Source: Trichosphaerium sp. ATCC 40318
Taxonomy: Eukaryota; Discosea; Flabellinia; Trichosidae
Reading direction: 5' to 3'
Assembly: GCA_038496445.1 (NCBI GenBank)
Contig: JALMLS010000138.1
Location: forward strand, 1-64,000
DNA length: 64,000 bases
Each line of letters starts with the position of its first letter. Position 1 is the stretch's first letter. Below the pieces are notes generated by a model that was given only the letters and a program-made list of their open reading frames with translations, had not been told where the DNA came from and did no database searches. The position numbers and the translations under genes are program-made. Shown here one piece after another: positions 25,061 to 37,685 of the stretch.

Positions 25061-26098
25061 GCGTAATGTCAACAACAATAAACTGTGTACACCCTTGAAG
25101 TATCAATCACGCTTTCGATCATTTAGCCTACTAACCTCAACGGTTTGGTTTGTTTGGTGAAAAAAAACTATTAACAGAAAGCAATCTTTTGATTGTGCTG
25201 TTTAGTAACTGCGTGCGTACTACTTTTGAACGAAATGCACGTGTTCGGCATAGTGTAAATGTAGAATTTTCGGTCTCACTTGGGGTATGATTGTTAGTAA
25301 CGTTGTGTGCTGGTTGAAGAATTAAAGACAAATGGCAAAACCCGTTTGCTACTATTTGATGTTCTTGTAGTTGCTAAACCCACAACGTGTACCACCCTCC
25401 ATATCCAATAATTTTCAAAAAACAGAAGCCCAATCTCTCGGAGTAATCATGTTATACGATGCTCACTGACGACACAGAACCATCTTCACGTTTACTTTCT
25501 TTTTCTTGGTCTTTTTTTTTGTTTTGAAATTAAAAATTCAATTAGTCGCATGTGCGCGTTAGTCGTATAGATAGTACTAATACCAAACCGTATCTTCGTC
25601 TCTATTGTGTACTGAAAAAAAGATAAGTTTATAGACCCACCCCACGTGGTAGGACTGTACAGCGCTCCAGTAATTAACATAATATTAGTTGTATTCTTTG
25701 CGGAGGTCAGGGTGCCACACACAATCTCGTACACTCAAAACAAGACACAATATCTTCGCCCAAGTGAAATGTTCTCACGTTTTCAGATATACCACATATG
25801 TTACAAAGGTATACAGTGCTCTAGAGCTAATTCAAACCCAAAGAAATCGTGCAGAGCCAAAAAAAAGAATGTGTTGTAAAACGACACGTTACCGGTCTTG
25901 ACCGTACTCCGCTTTCGCTCTACGCCTACCTATCTTGTATCTCGTATGTGCTACTATGCTATCAAAGCGTTTTGAGTGTTTTATTAGCCACAACCATGCC
26001 GAGATTGTGAATCTCATTTTCTTTTTTACCAACCAGATAATTTCACTCGCAACAAGAAGAGCAACACAACCCTCCTCGAGATAACGAAATAAACTACA
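25061..26098. other. Long intergenic region, nothing recognised
   Basis: About 1 kb. Open frames occur on both strands, but none has splice support or recognisable motifs. Two CACGTG palindromes lie at about 25240 and 25644. Confidence 0.4.
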
Positions 26099-27055
26099 AT
26101 GAACTACTTTCTAGTACTACTCGTTGCTGTCATTGCCGTCGCAAGCGCCTCAAGCTACTACGATGAGGACCACGCTACTATTACCTTCCCACCAGAGCGC
26201 CCACCACTCGGTCTATTCTCTTGTAACGAAACTGTTGTCTCCGGTTGCGGTATCTCCACCAGCTGTGAAAGCTTCATGGATGCCTGTAACGACGCTCAAA
26301 GACACGCTTTGGTCCAAACTGTAGAGTACGAACACGTTTCACGTTACCTAAAGCGTCTATCTTTTCGCTCTTTGGCTTTTTTTTTTTTATGTATCTTTTT
26401 TGTTGTTTATTAACACTTTTAAAACATAGACAATGCGCTCACTTGAAAGCTAAAGGCGGTCGTCTCTGTCTCCCAGACTCTGGTGAATTTGATGAGACTG
26501 GCAACACCCCTCCACTCTGTAACAAAGTCGGACAAACCAAAGAACGTACGTGGTAAAAGAATACCGTAAAGATAAACGTAATTATTAAGCAAAACAAAAA
26601 CCCAATCTTTTTTTTGTAAAGCGGCGAGATATTTGTGTTCCGACACAAAAATCAATTCACAAATCTATCCTTCCTTCTATAGACTAAATAACTATATTTC
26701 AATACACGTGTATTATCACGTGATGAGGAAGAGCCAAGATTTTTTGAAAACAATTTTTTTTTTTTTTCAATCTCCGCTTACTCTTACTGATTCTCTTTTT
26801 TTTAGACGTATACTACTGCACTGACATGTACGAAGCTCGATTATAAGTTTTTCATGAAACCTGAACTCCAGATTTTTTTTGTTTTTGGCGCAGCGAATCT
26901 TTTTCTTTTTTTTTATTGTCCGACTTAAGTTTTTTATCACGTTTTTCTCTCCTTGTCACTTACTGGATTCGTAATATAGGAGAGCATACCAATGTACTGC
27001 TGCTTGCCAATCTCATTGCTACGAACTCGATGCCACTATGGTTTTCCAAAACTAA
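26099..27055 (+). CDS. Small secreted cysteine-rich protein
   Basis: Signal peptide MNYFLVLLVAVIAVASA is followed by a short cysteine-rich mature protein: FSCNETVVSGCGISTSCESF, then after an intron QCAHLKAKGGRLCLPDSG and PPLCNKVGQ, then a small exon VYYCTDM spliced at GTACGAAG to RAYQCTAACQSHCYELDATM; stop TAA at 27053. Thirteen or so cysteines suggest a disulfide-stabilised extracellular protein. The donor of the first intron, around 26350, is unsure: a GC donor fits the frame best. No family recognised. Confidence 0.6.
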
Positions 27056-27299
27056 GCAACTCATGAAGCATTAACTTGTTTGTTCGAATCAAAAAAAAGA
27101 AACAAAACCCTTAAGCTTTTTCAGGTGTTTCATTCAATAAACGAGCGCATTATACACTTTAATTATTGTTGTACTTGTTGTTTTACAAAGATACCGTCCA
27201 ATCAGCACGAGTTTGAAGCGTTACAGCGGCGATAAGTAGCTTGAGGTTAAGTGACGTCACTAAGTGTTGGTTTGTGCTTTGTGATGGCTGGTTCGTGAA
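27056..27299. promoter_or_regulatory. 5' flank of ARP5
   Basis: 244 bp; includes an AATAAA-like end signal for the secreted protein (near 27136) and a TGACGTCA palindrome at about 27251, a CRE-like site that could serve ARP5. Confidence 0.4.
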
Positions 27300-30200
27300 A
27301 TGGAGGGTAAAAAGAAGCTGTACCTTGTTAGCAATCCCACTCCTGCACCTCTTGATCCAGTTGTATCAAATAGAAAAGAAACAATTGTTATAGATGCTGG
27401 TTCTTACAATATACGCGCTGGGTTTGCTCAGGAGAATGCAGAAAGTCCCGCGCGTATGAAAAATGTAATTTGTATTTAAACTAACACGTTGTAGTTGCGT
27501 ATCCGCCTCTAGTGGCTTCTATGCGTAAACAAGGTATGTTAGAATGCCTCTATTCGTATTATTCCTTGCCTTTGCTCAAAAGCTCTCTAAACAACATAAT
27601 ACGGTGTAATTCATCACCGTAACGCTCAACAACTATTGGAGAGTTGCTTTGACGCTGTTAATAACAAAATGCTTTGAACCAGCGTCTTCCCTTCAACCTT
27701 ATACTTACAACACCGAACTAGGCAAAAAGATTGCGATAGTAGGTAATGACATTCCTCACTTGGCACCTCATTCAAAATTACTTGCACGATCTCCTTTCGA
27801 TAACGACGTGGTACGCTAAAATCTAAGTCCATTGGGAGCCGCTGATTTTTGTTTGTCCAAATCGCTTTTTGTTCATTTTGCATTTTTGATGACTTTGTGT
27901 CAAGGCGTACAGCGTTGACAGGCTTGAAGATGTGTTGGACCACACGTTTAGCCATTTATCGGTACAAGGAGAATTTGTAGACCACAACATCGTATACACA
28001 GAGCCACCTTGTGTTCCAGAATTCTCACGAAGACGTAAAAACTCAAAACTTTTGGTTACAAAACTTATATTGACTATCATTTCTAGGTGTTGAAGAGATC
28101 TTCTTTGAGTGTTATGGTGTCCCAAAGGTACAGCTTAGTATTTATGAAGACGATTTGGTTAAGTTAATCATAACCTCGTAGGTTTGCTGTGGTGTTGCGC
28201 AACTGTTTGCGTATAACAAGATGCGTTCTTTAAGTGATCCTCAAACACGAGATAATGCTTTATTGGTATCGTCAGGACATCACTCTACTAATATAATGCC
28301 GATTATGTACGCGTAAACCTTACAATTTCTAAGATAGGTTTTTACCCTCTACGCGTCCTTATTTTTTTTACTCAGAAATGGATCCTGGGATGCTGCTAGT
28401 AGTATTCGGATAGACGTAGGAGGACATCATGCTACTTCTTTTACAAATAATATTTTACGTCTCAAACGGCCTGATCTTCGCCCTGTGTTAACTTCACAGA
28501 CAGCTGAAGATATTAAAGTGACACATGGGTTAGTTGCACTCGATTATGATCAGGTCTTGGCAGACTTTGCAACACTTCGTGTTAACCACACAAAACCTGA
28601 ATCGGCGTTAGAAATGGTTAGAACAATTAAATTCCAGGGCGTTAAGACAGAAAGCAAAAAAACGTACGTCAAGTCCCTCTACAAAACGATTACAGTCACT
28701 TTTTGGTGTTACTGCATTGCCAAACTACAAAAACATTCTTTGTCTGAATCTTGCTATTAGTGTGACCAGTACAAAGCCAGTGAGGACGGCACAAGAAACA
28801 CTAGAACTAAAGCAACGTCAAGCAGCACGTATGCGTGAGATGGGTCGTAAGAGACGCGAAAAAATGCTTACAGAAAAAAAAGAAGAGCAGGAGTATTTGG
28901 AACACATGATGCAGTCTATTGAAGCTGCTAATGGTGATAAGGAGAAAATAGACGCTATTATCAAAGAAAGTGGTCTTGCCTCTGAAAAAGCGATAAAGAC
29001 TGAGCTAAGTAAGGCCAAAGCTTATATTAAGCGAGCCGAAAATCCAGTCAAAAAAAAACCGACACCAAAAAAACCTAAAAAGCCAGCGAACTTGAAGTAT
29101 TATACTGAAGAACAACAAAAGATGTTGGAGGAACTTAAAAAAGGAGTAGAAGATAAGACAACATGGCTAAAGACATTGTACAAAAAACGTGAAAATCTCT
29201 ATGTAGAGCTTCAAAAAAAGCGTAAAAGAGATCTTCATGAGACGCGTGGAAGACGTTCTTTACGTGCACAGAAAAGATTGGTACGCTGAGTATCATGGTC
29301 ATGACTGAAATGAGATTTTGAATTTTTCTTTATTTATTCTTGTTTAAAGTTTTCAGCCTTTTTTGGGTTACCGCAAGATTCCACTTGCTAAATGTCAATC
29401 TAGAAAGCGCTCACAGCGGCTGAGAAAGAGCAAGACGAAGATAATTTTGGAAAATCAGATGACCACTGGGACATTTATTTGGATATAGACAAAGCGCAAG
29501 GTAAAAGACATTTTTTCCAGCCTATTGTGACTTTTCTTGTGTTATAATTATTACATCCTCAACAATATTTAATTCTAGTGCTGATTTTTTTTTCATAGGC
29601 GCTAGTAAGGTCCATGAGGAAAAAGTAGAGCTTGGTCTTGTTGAAGAGCTATTAGCAAAACATGATAAAAATTTTGGCAATCATGACGCTGAAGCAAACT
29701 CTCAGGTATCTATCTAACGCAATCTACGCTTAGTTTAATCTAAATGTATATATAGATGATAATCGGTGTAGAGCGTTTTCGCGTTGGTGAGCTTATATTC
29801 CAGCCTCATATTGTACGGTCAACATAGTTTTTGGTTTTTTTTAACTTAACGCTTGTTTCTTTTTTTTCTTTGATGTTCTGACTAATATGACTAGGTTGGA
29901 AATATGCAAATGGGTGTTATAGAAGCTATAACACATATATTAAATCGTTACACACAAGAACAGCAGCTATCGCTCTTAAACGTACGACAAACACCAGTTT
30001 TGTGAGATTATTCTGAGAATACTTATTTTCTTTAGAATGTCGTATTAACTGGTGGTAACATGTCCTTTACTGGTATGAAGGAGAGAATTTCTAGAGAACT
30101 TACTATGCTTTCTCCTGTTGGTCATACACCAGTTGTAAGAAAGTTTGAAGACTTCACTCTGGATGCGTATAAGTGCGTATTGTTTTTTGGATTTTTTACT

Positions 30201-30375
30201 AAGTTGTCAATTTCTGTTTTCTGACTTTACAATGTTTAGAGGTGCTTGTCATTATTCGAATTCTATAGATTGGGATAAAATAAGTATTAGTAAAGAGAAG
30301 TATTTAGAGCTTGGGCCTGATCACGAAAAGGTGTTACAAGGACCAAACCATTTTGCTTCAAATCGATTTGTGTAA
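27300..30375 (+). CDS. ARP5: Actin-related protein 5, INO80 complex
   Basis: ARP5 is a nuclear actin-related protein that works in the INO80 chromatin remodeller. It starts MEGKKKLYLVSNPTPAP and shows the actin nucleotide-binding phosphate-1 strand as IVIDAGSYNIRAGFA, then FSHLSVQGEFVDHNIVYTEP, FFECYGVP, ALLVSSGHHSTNIMPIM, IDVGGHHATSF and GVIEAITHIL, VVLTGGNMSFTGMKERI. The long charged insertion typical of ARP5 is present (QRQAARMREMGRKRREKML to KKRKRDLHETRGRRS, about 28.8-29.3 kb). The C-terminus is KEYLELGPDHEKVL...ASNRFV, stop at 30373. Several introns; the joins between 27.45 and 27.9 kb are approximate. Confidence 0.93.
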
Positions 30376-30617
30376 AAAGAGAAAATAAAAAAAAGAAAAA
30401 AAAAGGAATATCCATAACTAGAGGTTTGTGGAGCACAACTTTTATTACTTTTTGTGGTACACAGTTCTGGAAAACCGTTGCTATTACGTGCACTTATAGA
30501 AAACTTCTTGCACAATTGTATGGCGTTTATATACAGAAAGTTGATAGACTACTTGTGTGATGGTGAAAGTGGTTGCATTTGTGATTGCTGTTGAGCTTTT
30601 TTGATTGAAATTAGTTC

Positions 30618-30830
30618 CTAGTTTTGAATGATAGCCTCTTGTAGTCTTTTCTTGGTAGTTTTTATCTCTTGACATACTTCTCTGTGTTCTATGCGTGAAA
30701 CTCTGATTTCTTTCAACAGCTTGTTTATTTCTGCACAGTACGCTTGTATGAGGTGCAAGCGAGGTGTAGATACACCTTGAAGGCAATCTTCATCGTTTAG
30801 TTTATCTTTGGGTAGAACTGTTGTTGGCAT
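30618..30830 (-). CDS. Possible 70-aa coiled-coil protein
   Basis: An uninterrupted frame from ATG 30830 to stop at 30618 gives MPTTVLPKDKLNDEDCLQG and then a helical, heptad-like stretch IQAYCAEINKLLKEIRVSRI and EIKTTKKRLQEAIIQN. Size and helix pattern resemble small subunits of multiprotein complexes, but I cannot name it. No signal peptide. Convergent with ARP5. Confidence 0.4.
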   Translation of the reverse strand: MPTTVLPKDKLNDEDCLQGVSTPRLHLIQAYCAEINKLLKEIRVSRIEHREVCQEIKTTKKRLQEAIIQN

Positions 30831-31522
30831 TTTGATGAGTTTAGTTGATGGACTTTTCTGGCTGAAAACTAATAATTTTTATCAAATATTGTACACAGAT
30901 GACAAACGCATAAGCACGCAATGTGATGCTATTAAAGTAGCAAGTCTTGGCGAACCTTGAACACTGGAACCAGCCAAAATCGCCATCATCAGCGAAGTGC
31001 ATTTTTCGAGTCATGTCTGTATATTCCATAGAATTCCAGGCGTTTGAGGAACTTTGCTGACCAACCAAATTTAAGGATTATCATAGCATGACAAGCACAG
31101 AAACATTGATGGCAAGCAACGATCACCCCCTTCCCCGCCCAATCAAAGGCGAAACTTTTTGATCCTAAAACTGAATTTATTTGAAAAACAAATTTGAGGA
31201 TCCTTTTTCCTGCATAAATACCACTTGTAAATGTATGTTCAAGAGATAAACACTTACTCGTGTGTTGCGTTAGAGCCACCGAGACGTTAGTCTTCCTCCA
31301 AACCAGTCCTGTTCTCTCTGTTGTTCACACAAAAGCCTTTTCATCTAATGTAGGTTCTACGCGTAGTATGCATGCTTTTTGAAGCTTGGTGGTTTTCACA
31401 ATTCATTCCATAACACACTAGTCTGTTTGTGAATTGCTTCCCTGACTGTTTTCCAGGGTGGGATTTTTCCAGCCAAAACAGTTTTTCGCATCAACTAACT
31501 TCTCAACCTCTTGACGCTCCAA
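30831..31522. other. Intergenic, nothing recognised
   Basis: About 690 bp. Minus-strand frames at 30841-31279 have no recognisable motif and no convincing splice structure. May include the promoter of the BIM1-like gene. Confidence 0.35.
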
Positions 31523-32476
31523 ATGAAAGTCCTACTTCTCGCTCTTTTTGTCTGTGTTGTATCCGCTCACGTATGTCTGTTGTCCCCACACCAAAGAGGC
31601 ACCATGGAAAATCTTAACGCACCAGGTACTTGTTTTTACGTGCTGTATACAGCGAAACCTCATTTCCACATTAACAAAGAGCAACATTCGATTTTCTTTG
31701 GAAAAGTTTTCCGTCGTTTATTTCAACCTTTCTACGCTCGTTTAGTGCTTGTAATCACTGTTAATTCTTTTCGGCGTAATAAAAGGCCGAAAGAGCGACT
31801 TTTTGGGCAAAACAAAACCGAAAAATTAGAAAACAGTTAAAACCTTTTCTGATGTCTTTTAGCATCCAAGGACTGCGTATTACTCGCCGGACCATGTGGT
31901 GGAAGAGCCGCAGCCAACCCAACAGTAGCCTTTGCCGCTGGAAAGAACGCTAGCATTGTTTTTCAAAAGGTACTTACACCCTTAGCATTAAAAACAGCGG
32001 AATCTCCTTCCAAAGTCTTTATTCTGATGCTTTATCGTTTAGAACTTGAACCACTGGACCGCTGGATCCCCTGGTATGTTCGAGATTACCTACAACGTGC
32101 GTTTCTACCTTGTGACAAAATAACGAATTCGTCTTTTTTGTCTAATTTTTTTTTCTGTTTAGGTTGCTGGAGACAAAGACGTTACTGTCCTCAAGGTTCG
32201 TTAATTAACACTTTAGTAACCTCCTAGTATTAATTGATACTTCTTAGACTATTCCTGATACCAACAGTCCTTCTCTTACACTCTACGTTGAAGAAGTTGT
32301 GATTCCAAAGTAAGTTTGTTTGGGTTTTTTTTATACTTTTGTTTTTGAAGTTAATTCTCTCTTGTAGCCGCATTTCTACACACTCTGTAATTGGCGTACA
32401 ATACATTACAAAAAACCCAAACGCTCCAGCAGTTTTCTATCAGTGTGCTGATGTAAGAGTAGAGGAGCACCCTTAG
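31523..32476 (+). CDS. Secreted BIM1/X325-like copper-binding protein
   Basis: Signal peptide MKVLLLALFVCVVSA leaves an N-terminal histidine (HVCLLSPHQRG). This is the hallmark of LPMO-like histidine-brace proteins and of the BIM1/X325 copper family, whose N-terminus also runs H...L.P..RG. Then come GPCGGRAAANPTVAF, matching the PCGG signature, IVFQKNLNHWTAGSPGMFEI with a second conserved His, and ISTHSVIGVQYI. Two cysteines lie in DCVLLAGPC and one more in FYQCADV. Exons are joined by introns at about 31627, 31970, 32097, 32195 and 32310; stop TAG at 32474. A copper uptake or copper-handling role is inferred from the family. A dead copy of exon 1 lies at 43.6-44.0 kb. Confidence 0.75.
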
Positions 32477-32740
32477 AAATCTTCCCTTCAAACTACAGAA
32501 GAAAAATAAAACACAATTTCAAAAACGCCGTTTCGTCACCACTACGTCACGTTTTTTTTATTTATTGATTTATTTCCTTTACTGTATCAGATTATTTTCG
32601 TTGCATGTGATCAAGTCACAGATATAGGTGAATGCCACATGTTGATGATGTGTTTTTGTGCGTTGTAGAACAACACTTAAAATTTTTGACGTTAAGTTCA
32701 GACTCAAAACTTTACAAATTCAATCTCGTTACAACCACAA

Positions 32741-33511
32741 ATGAAGCTTCTTTTATTAGTTTGCGCTTTTGCACTCTTCGCAGGTAACAGTGGTATTTAA
32801 CAAATCAATTTAACGTTTTTTAAAACAGCTTACAACGCAAATCCTTGCGCCGCCCTTACATGCCTTTGGGACTCTCACTGTATTATCAGAGACGATGATC
32901 CAGCTAACTGCGAGTGCCCAGTAGCCTGCCAAAAGAATCTAGCACCAGTTTGCGGTACGCACTCTTCTGTACAAGATACACGGAGTTTAGAAAAAAAACG
33001 CCCTTCTGAATCTCGTGTTTTTTACGTTTCTTATCACGTGACCACGTGTACAATTTTTTTAACTTAAAACCTTGAATCTTTTTTTATTCTTCCTAAATGG
33101 TTTTATTTATAGGTACCGATGGACTTACATACGGTAACGAATGTATGTTGAGACTCGAAAATTGCCGCAACAGAAGAAAGGTTGCCATCGCGAAAAAAGG
33201 TAGCTGTGGAGCTAAGGTCCAAGAATCCTGTGCCACTGTTGAGTGCCCTGAGTTTACTACATGTGCTATGGCTCGTGATGGACACGCTAAATGCGAATGC
33301 AATACTCAATGTATCGAAGAATGGGATCCTGTTTGTGGTACGGTTTTGTTTGAATTCTGTTTATTTTGTATTCAATCAATAGTTCTTGTCTAACTCTTGT
33401 TTTTTTTTAGGTTCTGATCAATCCACTTACCCTAATGCTTGTACACTCCAATCAACATCTTGCATGGAACGTAGAGCAATTGTTGTTGCTTCTAAGGGAA
33501 TGTGTTCATAA
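32741..33511 (+). CDS. Secreted double Kazal-domain protein
   Basis: Signal peptide MKLLLLVCAFALFA. The mature protein carries two follistatin/Kazal-type units: CAALTCLWDSHCIIRDDDP and CPVACQKNLAPVCGTDGLTYGNEC, then CATVECPEFTTC and CNTQCIEEWDPVCGSDQSTYPNAC. Both have the Kazal core C-x-PVCG-x-D-x-x-TY-x-N-x-C. Introns fall exactly before the VCG(T/S)D in both units, so the two halves are probably an internal duplication. Stop TAA at 33509. Kazal domains often inhibit serine proteases; inhibition here is inferred. Confidence 0.88.
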
Positions 33512-33745
33512 TCAAAAAAAAAGTGATCAATAAACATTATTGTTTGTAGAAAAATCCAAACTACAGCTGTTTGTTTATTTATGAATTTTAGTCATAACTG
33601 CACGTGTTGTCATACTCTCCGTTGATTGACTTATCAACTCTAATTAATAAAAGGCTGCCATGTTGGCTAAAGGCTGCGGAGAAGCATGCGCTATAAGTCA
33701 CCTTTCGGTCGTTCACTAAAGCAAACACCAAGCTGCTTTTCTAAA

Positions 33746-35706
33746 ATGAATGTTGAAAGCTTAAAAGTTGTACAATTGCGTAAAGAACTTCGCAAACGCA
33801 GTTTAGACACGAAGGTAATACCGTAAACTAGTAAATAATGCGTTTTAATAGCTTAACGTGCAAAAGGGAAGAAAAACTGTTTTAATAGCACGACTGAAGC
33901 AGTTCATTGATGCTAAAGCGTGTAAAAGCGAAGAAAGCCGGCCTGAACCAAAAAAAGCGAAAAAGGACTTGAACTCTAAAACAGTGCGTTTTATGGTTAC
34001 TGAACGATCTCAGCCAGTTTTAAGGAAGCAACTCAATTTTCTCCATCTCAAATACCCCCATCGCTCAACCCTGACGTCCTCTTGCGTATATTCTCCCATT
34101 TAAACTCTGCAGAGATTATTGTGGCTTCATCTGTGCGCAACTCCTGGTACGCTTACATTTGTACCGTCGCTATTCACTGAACCTTGACAGGTCAATGGTG
34201 GCCAAATCAGACTATGTGTGGAAGCGGCTTTATGCCAGGGACTTTGAACTACCTTTTGTAGCGTTGAATGAAAAAGATATAAGTAGATCAAGGGATCCTG
34301 ATACTTGGTTAAAGCAATACAAATTGGCTTATCGACGGATTCCAAAGTAGGTTGTTTTTTCTTGTTTTTTTCATAATTGCGCTTTCTCCTTCGAAATAAA
34401 GGAACATAATCTTTCATTTTACAAGTAAAAGTTGTTATTTGTACGTTACAGTATTGATAAATTGTCAAGGTTGATGGATGCTTCACAAATAAACAAAGAA
34501 ATTTCAGGTATTTTTCTTAATCGCAAGTTTTTTGCTTTTAGTGCTACCTGACTGGCGTAGATTATTATGATTTTAAGCCAGAAACAAGAAGGCGATCATA
34601 TGTAAAAGCAAATCCGGATTATTGTTCTGATAGCTACACTGACGAATCTATTGAAGATGGTGAAGACATATTTGCTGATAAGTATATATTTTTAAAACAT
34701 GGCACAGTATCCAAGATGTTCATTGATGTATGAGTTGTATAATGTATTTTTCAGTTATTTTAATTTTAAATCAATCAATAGGTTCCTACAGGAGTTGTTA
34801 ATGACAAAGTACACGACTTGGGTACTAGGCTTTTTTTTCCTGTTTTTTTTTTTCTTCTTTTGGATACTACTTTTATGTTGCTTACAGACTCTTTGCAGCG
34901 CTGGTATTATCTATTTTAAATGAGAAGAACCTTTCGATAGGATTTGATGATATTGTGCGAATAGGAAGTATAACCGTAGGTATGTGACGCATTCAACAAT
35001 TGTTCTTTGTCATGTTCTTAATTCTGATGTAGGTTCGATTCCTGTTAAACTATCTAGGTTCTGTCATGCTTTCTTACAGGGAGAAACAAGTAAACTCTAC
35101 CCAGAATCAGTATTTCCGAGAGGAGAGATAACTACAGCAACAAAGTCTTTTTGTTCGTGAACATCAAGAGTGTCTTTTTTTTAAGTTATTTGCAGATGAA
35201 AAAGAAAAAGATGAGTTGATGGGCATCTCTCCAAATGTTAAAGGAGAATTCATACCTTTTGTACTCTACAATGAGATCCATTTGAACAGTGGAGTAGATT
35301 TAGATACAGATTTAGATAAAGTAGACAGGAACAGCGGCGATCACGTGCCAGAGTACATCACTTTTTTACAAATTGTAATGTTTTTTTTTTCTTTTGTTTC
35401 TAATGTGTTTACATAGCTTCTCAAGACTTGATTCTTTCATTTCAACTTGGATTACAGATAAAAAGAAAACAGAGAGGATGTGGGTAACTGATTACAATAT
35501 GTGGGCGCCTGGCTTTTTCATGAACGCGAACTTTTATTGGTAAGTTACTTTTGTGCTTTTCCTTCCTTTGCTTGTCACTTCTTTTCTTAATCTTTTTGGG
35601 ATGTCTTAGGTATCATTATGGTGACTTTAAGAGTGTGTATTCTCCAAAACATAACGAAATTGTAGTTGTAAAGATGGATATCAAGCAGTTTATAAATTTC
35701 TGTTAG
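33746..35706 (+). CDS. SAP-domain / F-box protein
   Basis: The N-terminus, MNVESLKVVQLRKELRKRSLDTK and VQKGRKTVLIARLKQFI, is a SAP DNA-binding helix pair split by one intron. A basic linker (PEPKKAKKD) follows, then an F-box, LNPDVLLRIFSHLNSAEIIV. The C-terminal half has no recognised domain: KSDYVWKRLYARDFELPFV, YLTGVDYYDFKPETRRR, a SIPVKLSRFCHAFLQG stretch, an acidic VDLDTDLDKVD loop, and the tail WAPGFFMNANFYWYHYGDF; stop TAG at 35704. A nuclear SCF receptor is a reasonable guess. Exon joins around 34.7-35.2 kb are approximate. Confidence 0.65.
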
Positions 35707-36717
35707 TTCAATATGTATCATTTGTGAATTCACCCAAATACATTAAAATATGTAATTAACATCAATGGTACAGTTTTTTTTGTTGGGCACCATGACTTTA
35801 CCGTTATCTTTGATTCTCTGAACTGAAAAAAAAACCTCCAAAATAGGTGTAGCTTGTACGTTGTAGTACCTTGATACTAGTTGAATACACTTTATACCCA
35901 ACAATATAAGATCCACTTACAAACTTAGTGATTTACAATGGCTACACGCGTTGAGGTCTGTTTGCTGTACCGATCATCACTTTAAAAAAAACAAAAAAAG
36001 TCACGTGTCGTTTTGGACTGATTCGGGTATTATTTGTTCGCTTTTTATTCAAACCTAAACTGAACAACCATGACACCCAACTCGTTGTACTTCTTGTTAT
36101 CTCATTTGTTATTTACACAGCCGCACAATGCAGAGGTACCCTGTTTGTCATTTTATCAAACCATCTTGTTAACGCCTTGTAGATCTTTCCGAGGGAGGTA
36201 CCGATCAATGTTACTACTGCTGTCATCCGACACTATGCTTTTATTCATTTTGTGTCACTTCACTATCTTTCAAAAAGAGCAAGACTTTATATGTTTATTC
36301 TTCCATCTTCTTTGCTTTTGTAGCTGTCCTACGTTGGTATGTAGAAGCTTAAACGTGATTTACAGAGCCTGATCCCAGGAATAAATTCATTTTTCAACAT
36401 CATTCTCGTAACACATCTCAAAAACGAACAAGTTTAAAGAGAACAAAAAGAGATTACAATTCGACATTTCTTTTTTTTCACATACTGGTTCAACTTAAAT
36501 TCCGTCAATTATTTACAACCGCTGCCGTTATTGTAAAGAAGCTTAAAAGGATGCAACTTACAGTTGCGCCAAAAGCAGTCAAGACATTTCCTTTCAAAGT
36601 GTTTTTCTCGCTTAAGAGCTGAACGGGTATTTTCAAACCACAACGTAGTACTACACGCGTGGAACAACGGAAAAGCCAATATCACACAACGCTTCTAGTA
36701 AAACAGAACAAGCCGAC
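35707..36717. other. Intergenic; possible small membrane protein, unresolved
   Basis: Around 36065-36370 (+) two frames compete. One reads a signal-like LVVLLVISFVIYTAAQCR, joined to GGTDQCYYCCHPTLC and a hydrophobic tail ending VLRWYVEA, but it lacks an in-frame ATG. The other starts ATG 36070 and looks random. I cannot decide, so no gene is called. CACGTG at about 36002. Confidence 0.3.
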
Positions 36718-37685
36718 ATGGAGTTTCCTTTGGTAGCCATTAACCAGCTCATGGAAGAAAGCGGCCCATCATACGATAAAGCGTTAGTTTTGCTACAGCC
36801 ATTTTTAATAGAAGGCAATACACTCCATGCAGTTGCCCTTACGCTCAAAGGTGCGTATCGTATAACTTTTAGGATCATATGATAGCTTCATAACGAAATC
36901 AAGAAATTGTGTTTTTTTCTTATTTTCTTCGAATAGGTGACATCCTGTGTAAACAAAACAAGCTTTATGACGCCGAACAAGCATATAAACGTGCTTTTAG
37001 GTTAACAGCCACTCCTCAAAGGCAACATGGAGATGTTGTTAAAGGAGTGTATTCAAAATTCACGAGCCTTATGAGAAGCCGCATAAATAACTGCGAAGAG
37101 GTCGCTCAAGAAATGTCAACGGAAGATCTAATGAAATTAAGCGAAACATGTAATGGTGATGTTAAAGAGCTTATACATAAGCTGTTTGGTATCTCTGATG
37201 AAGTGGTTTGCATGGAATGGGGTTCATGCCAATATACACCGGCTTACGTGACATTTAAGCTGTTTTCTTTGTTTAGACCTTGTTTTAAAACAAAAGAGGA
37301 GCTTCTTGAACACTTTAAGATCAAATTAAGTCTTACGGATCCAGATCGTTCCAAGGCGCCTTTCAAGACACTTGTTCAATACATAACGCAAGGTATAGTT
37401 GATCATTATGGAGGAGAGGCTAATTTGGGTCAATGGGGCCAAGAAAAAGTGGACGAATGGAAGAATAACCAACTTAAAATGGAGGATATGAATCAAGTAT
37501 TTAGGTTTATGAGAAAATGCGCTTGGGATTTATGGACTGCTGCTGTTGTTGTTTTTGATTGTGTTTATGGTGAGCATTCATTGAAAATGTCAGAAAACGT
37601 CAACAAGACTGGTTTCTTTTGCTATTTACTTTTTGAAGACGGGTTCACTCGTCCTTATTCTGCATACCGTAATTTTGATACTTGA
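36718..37685 (+). CDS. TPR-like protein with uncharacterised C-terminal domain
   Basis: ATG at 36718 (MEFPLVAINQLMEESGPSYD), one intron (about 36851-36937), stop TGA at 37683. The N-terminal third looks like TPR helices (ALTLKGDILCKQNKLYDAEQ, AYKRAFRLTA). The C-terminal part is a domain I do not recognise, with LIHKLFG, VFRFMRKCAWDLWTAAVVVF, CVYGEHSLKMSENVNKTGFF and LLFEDGFTRPYSAYRNF. This domain recurs in the gene at 49.5-50.5 kb (FGG, VYLRKINHWGVYEVIDVFF, VIYGETICKCSDN, LMYEDGY). No signal peptide or membrane span. Role unknown. Confidence 0.7.

Noticed and set aside
27626-28125. Minus-strand frames inside ARP5
   Set aside because: They overlap ARP5 exons whose protein matches the family; taken as shadows.
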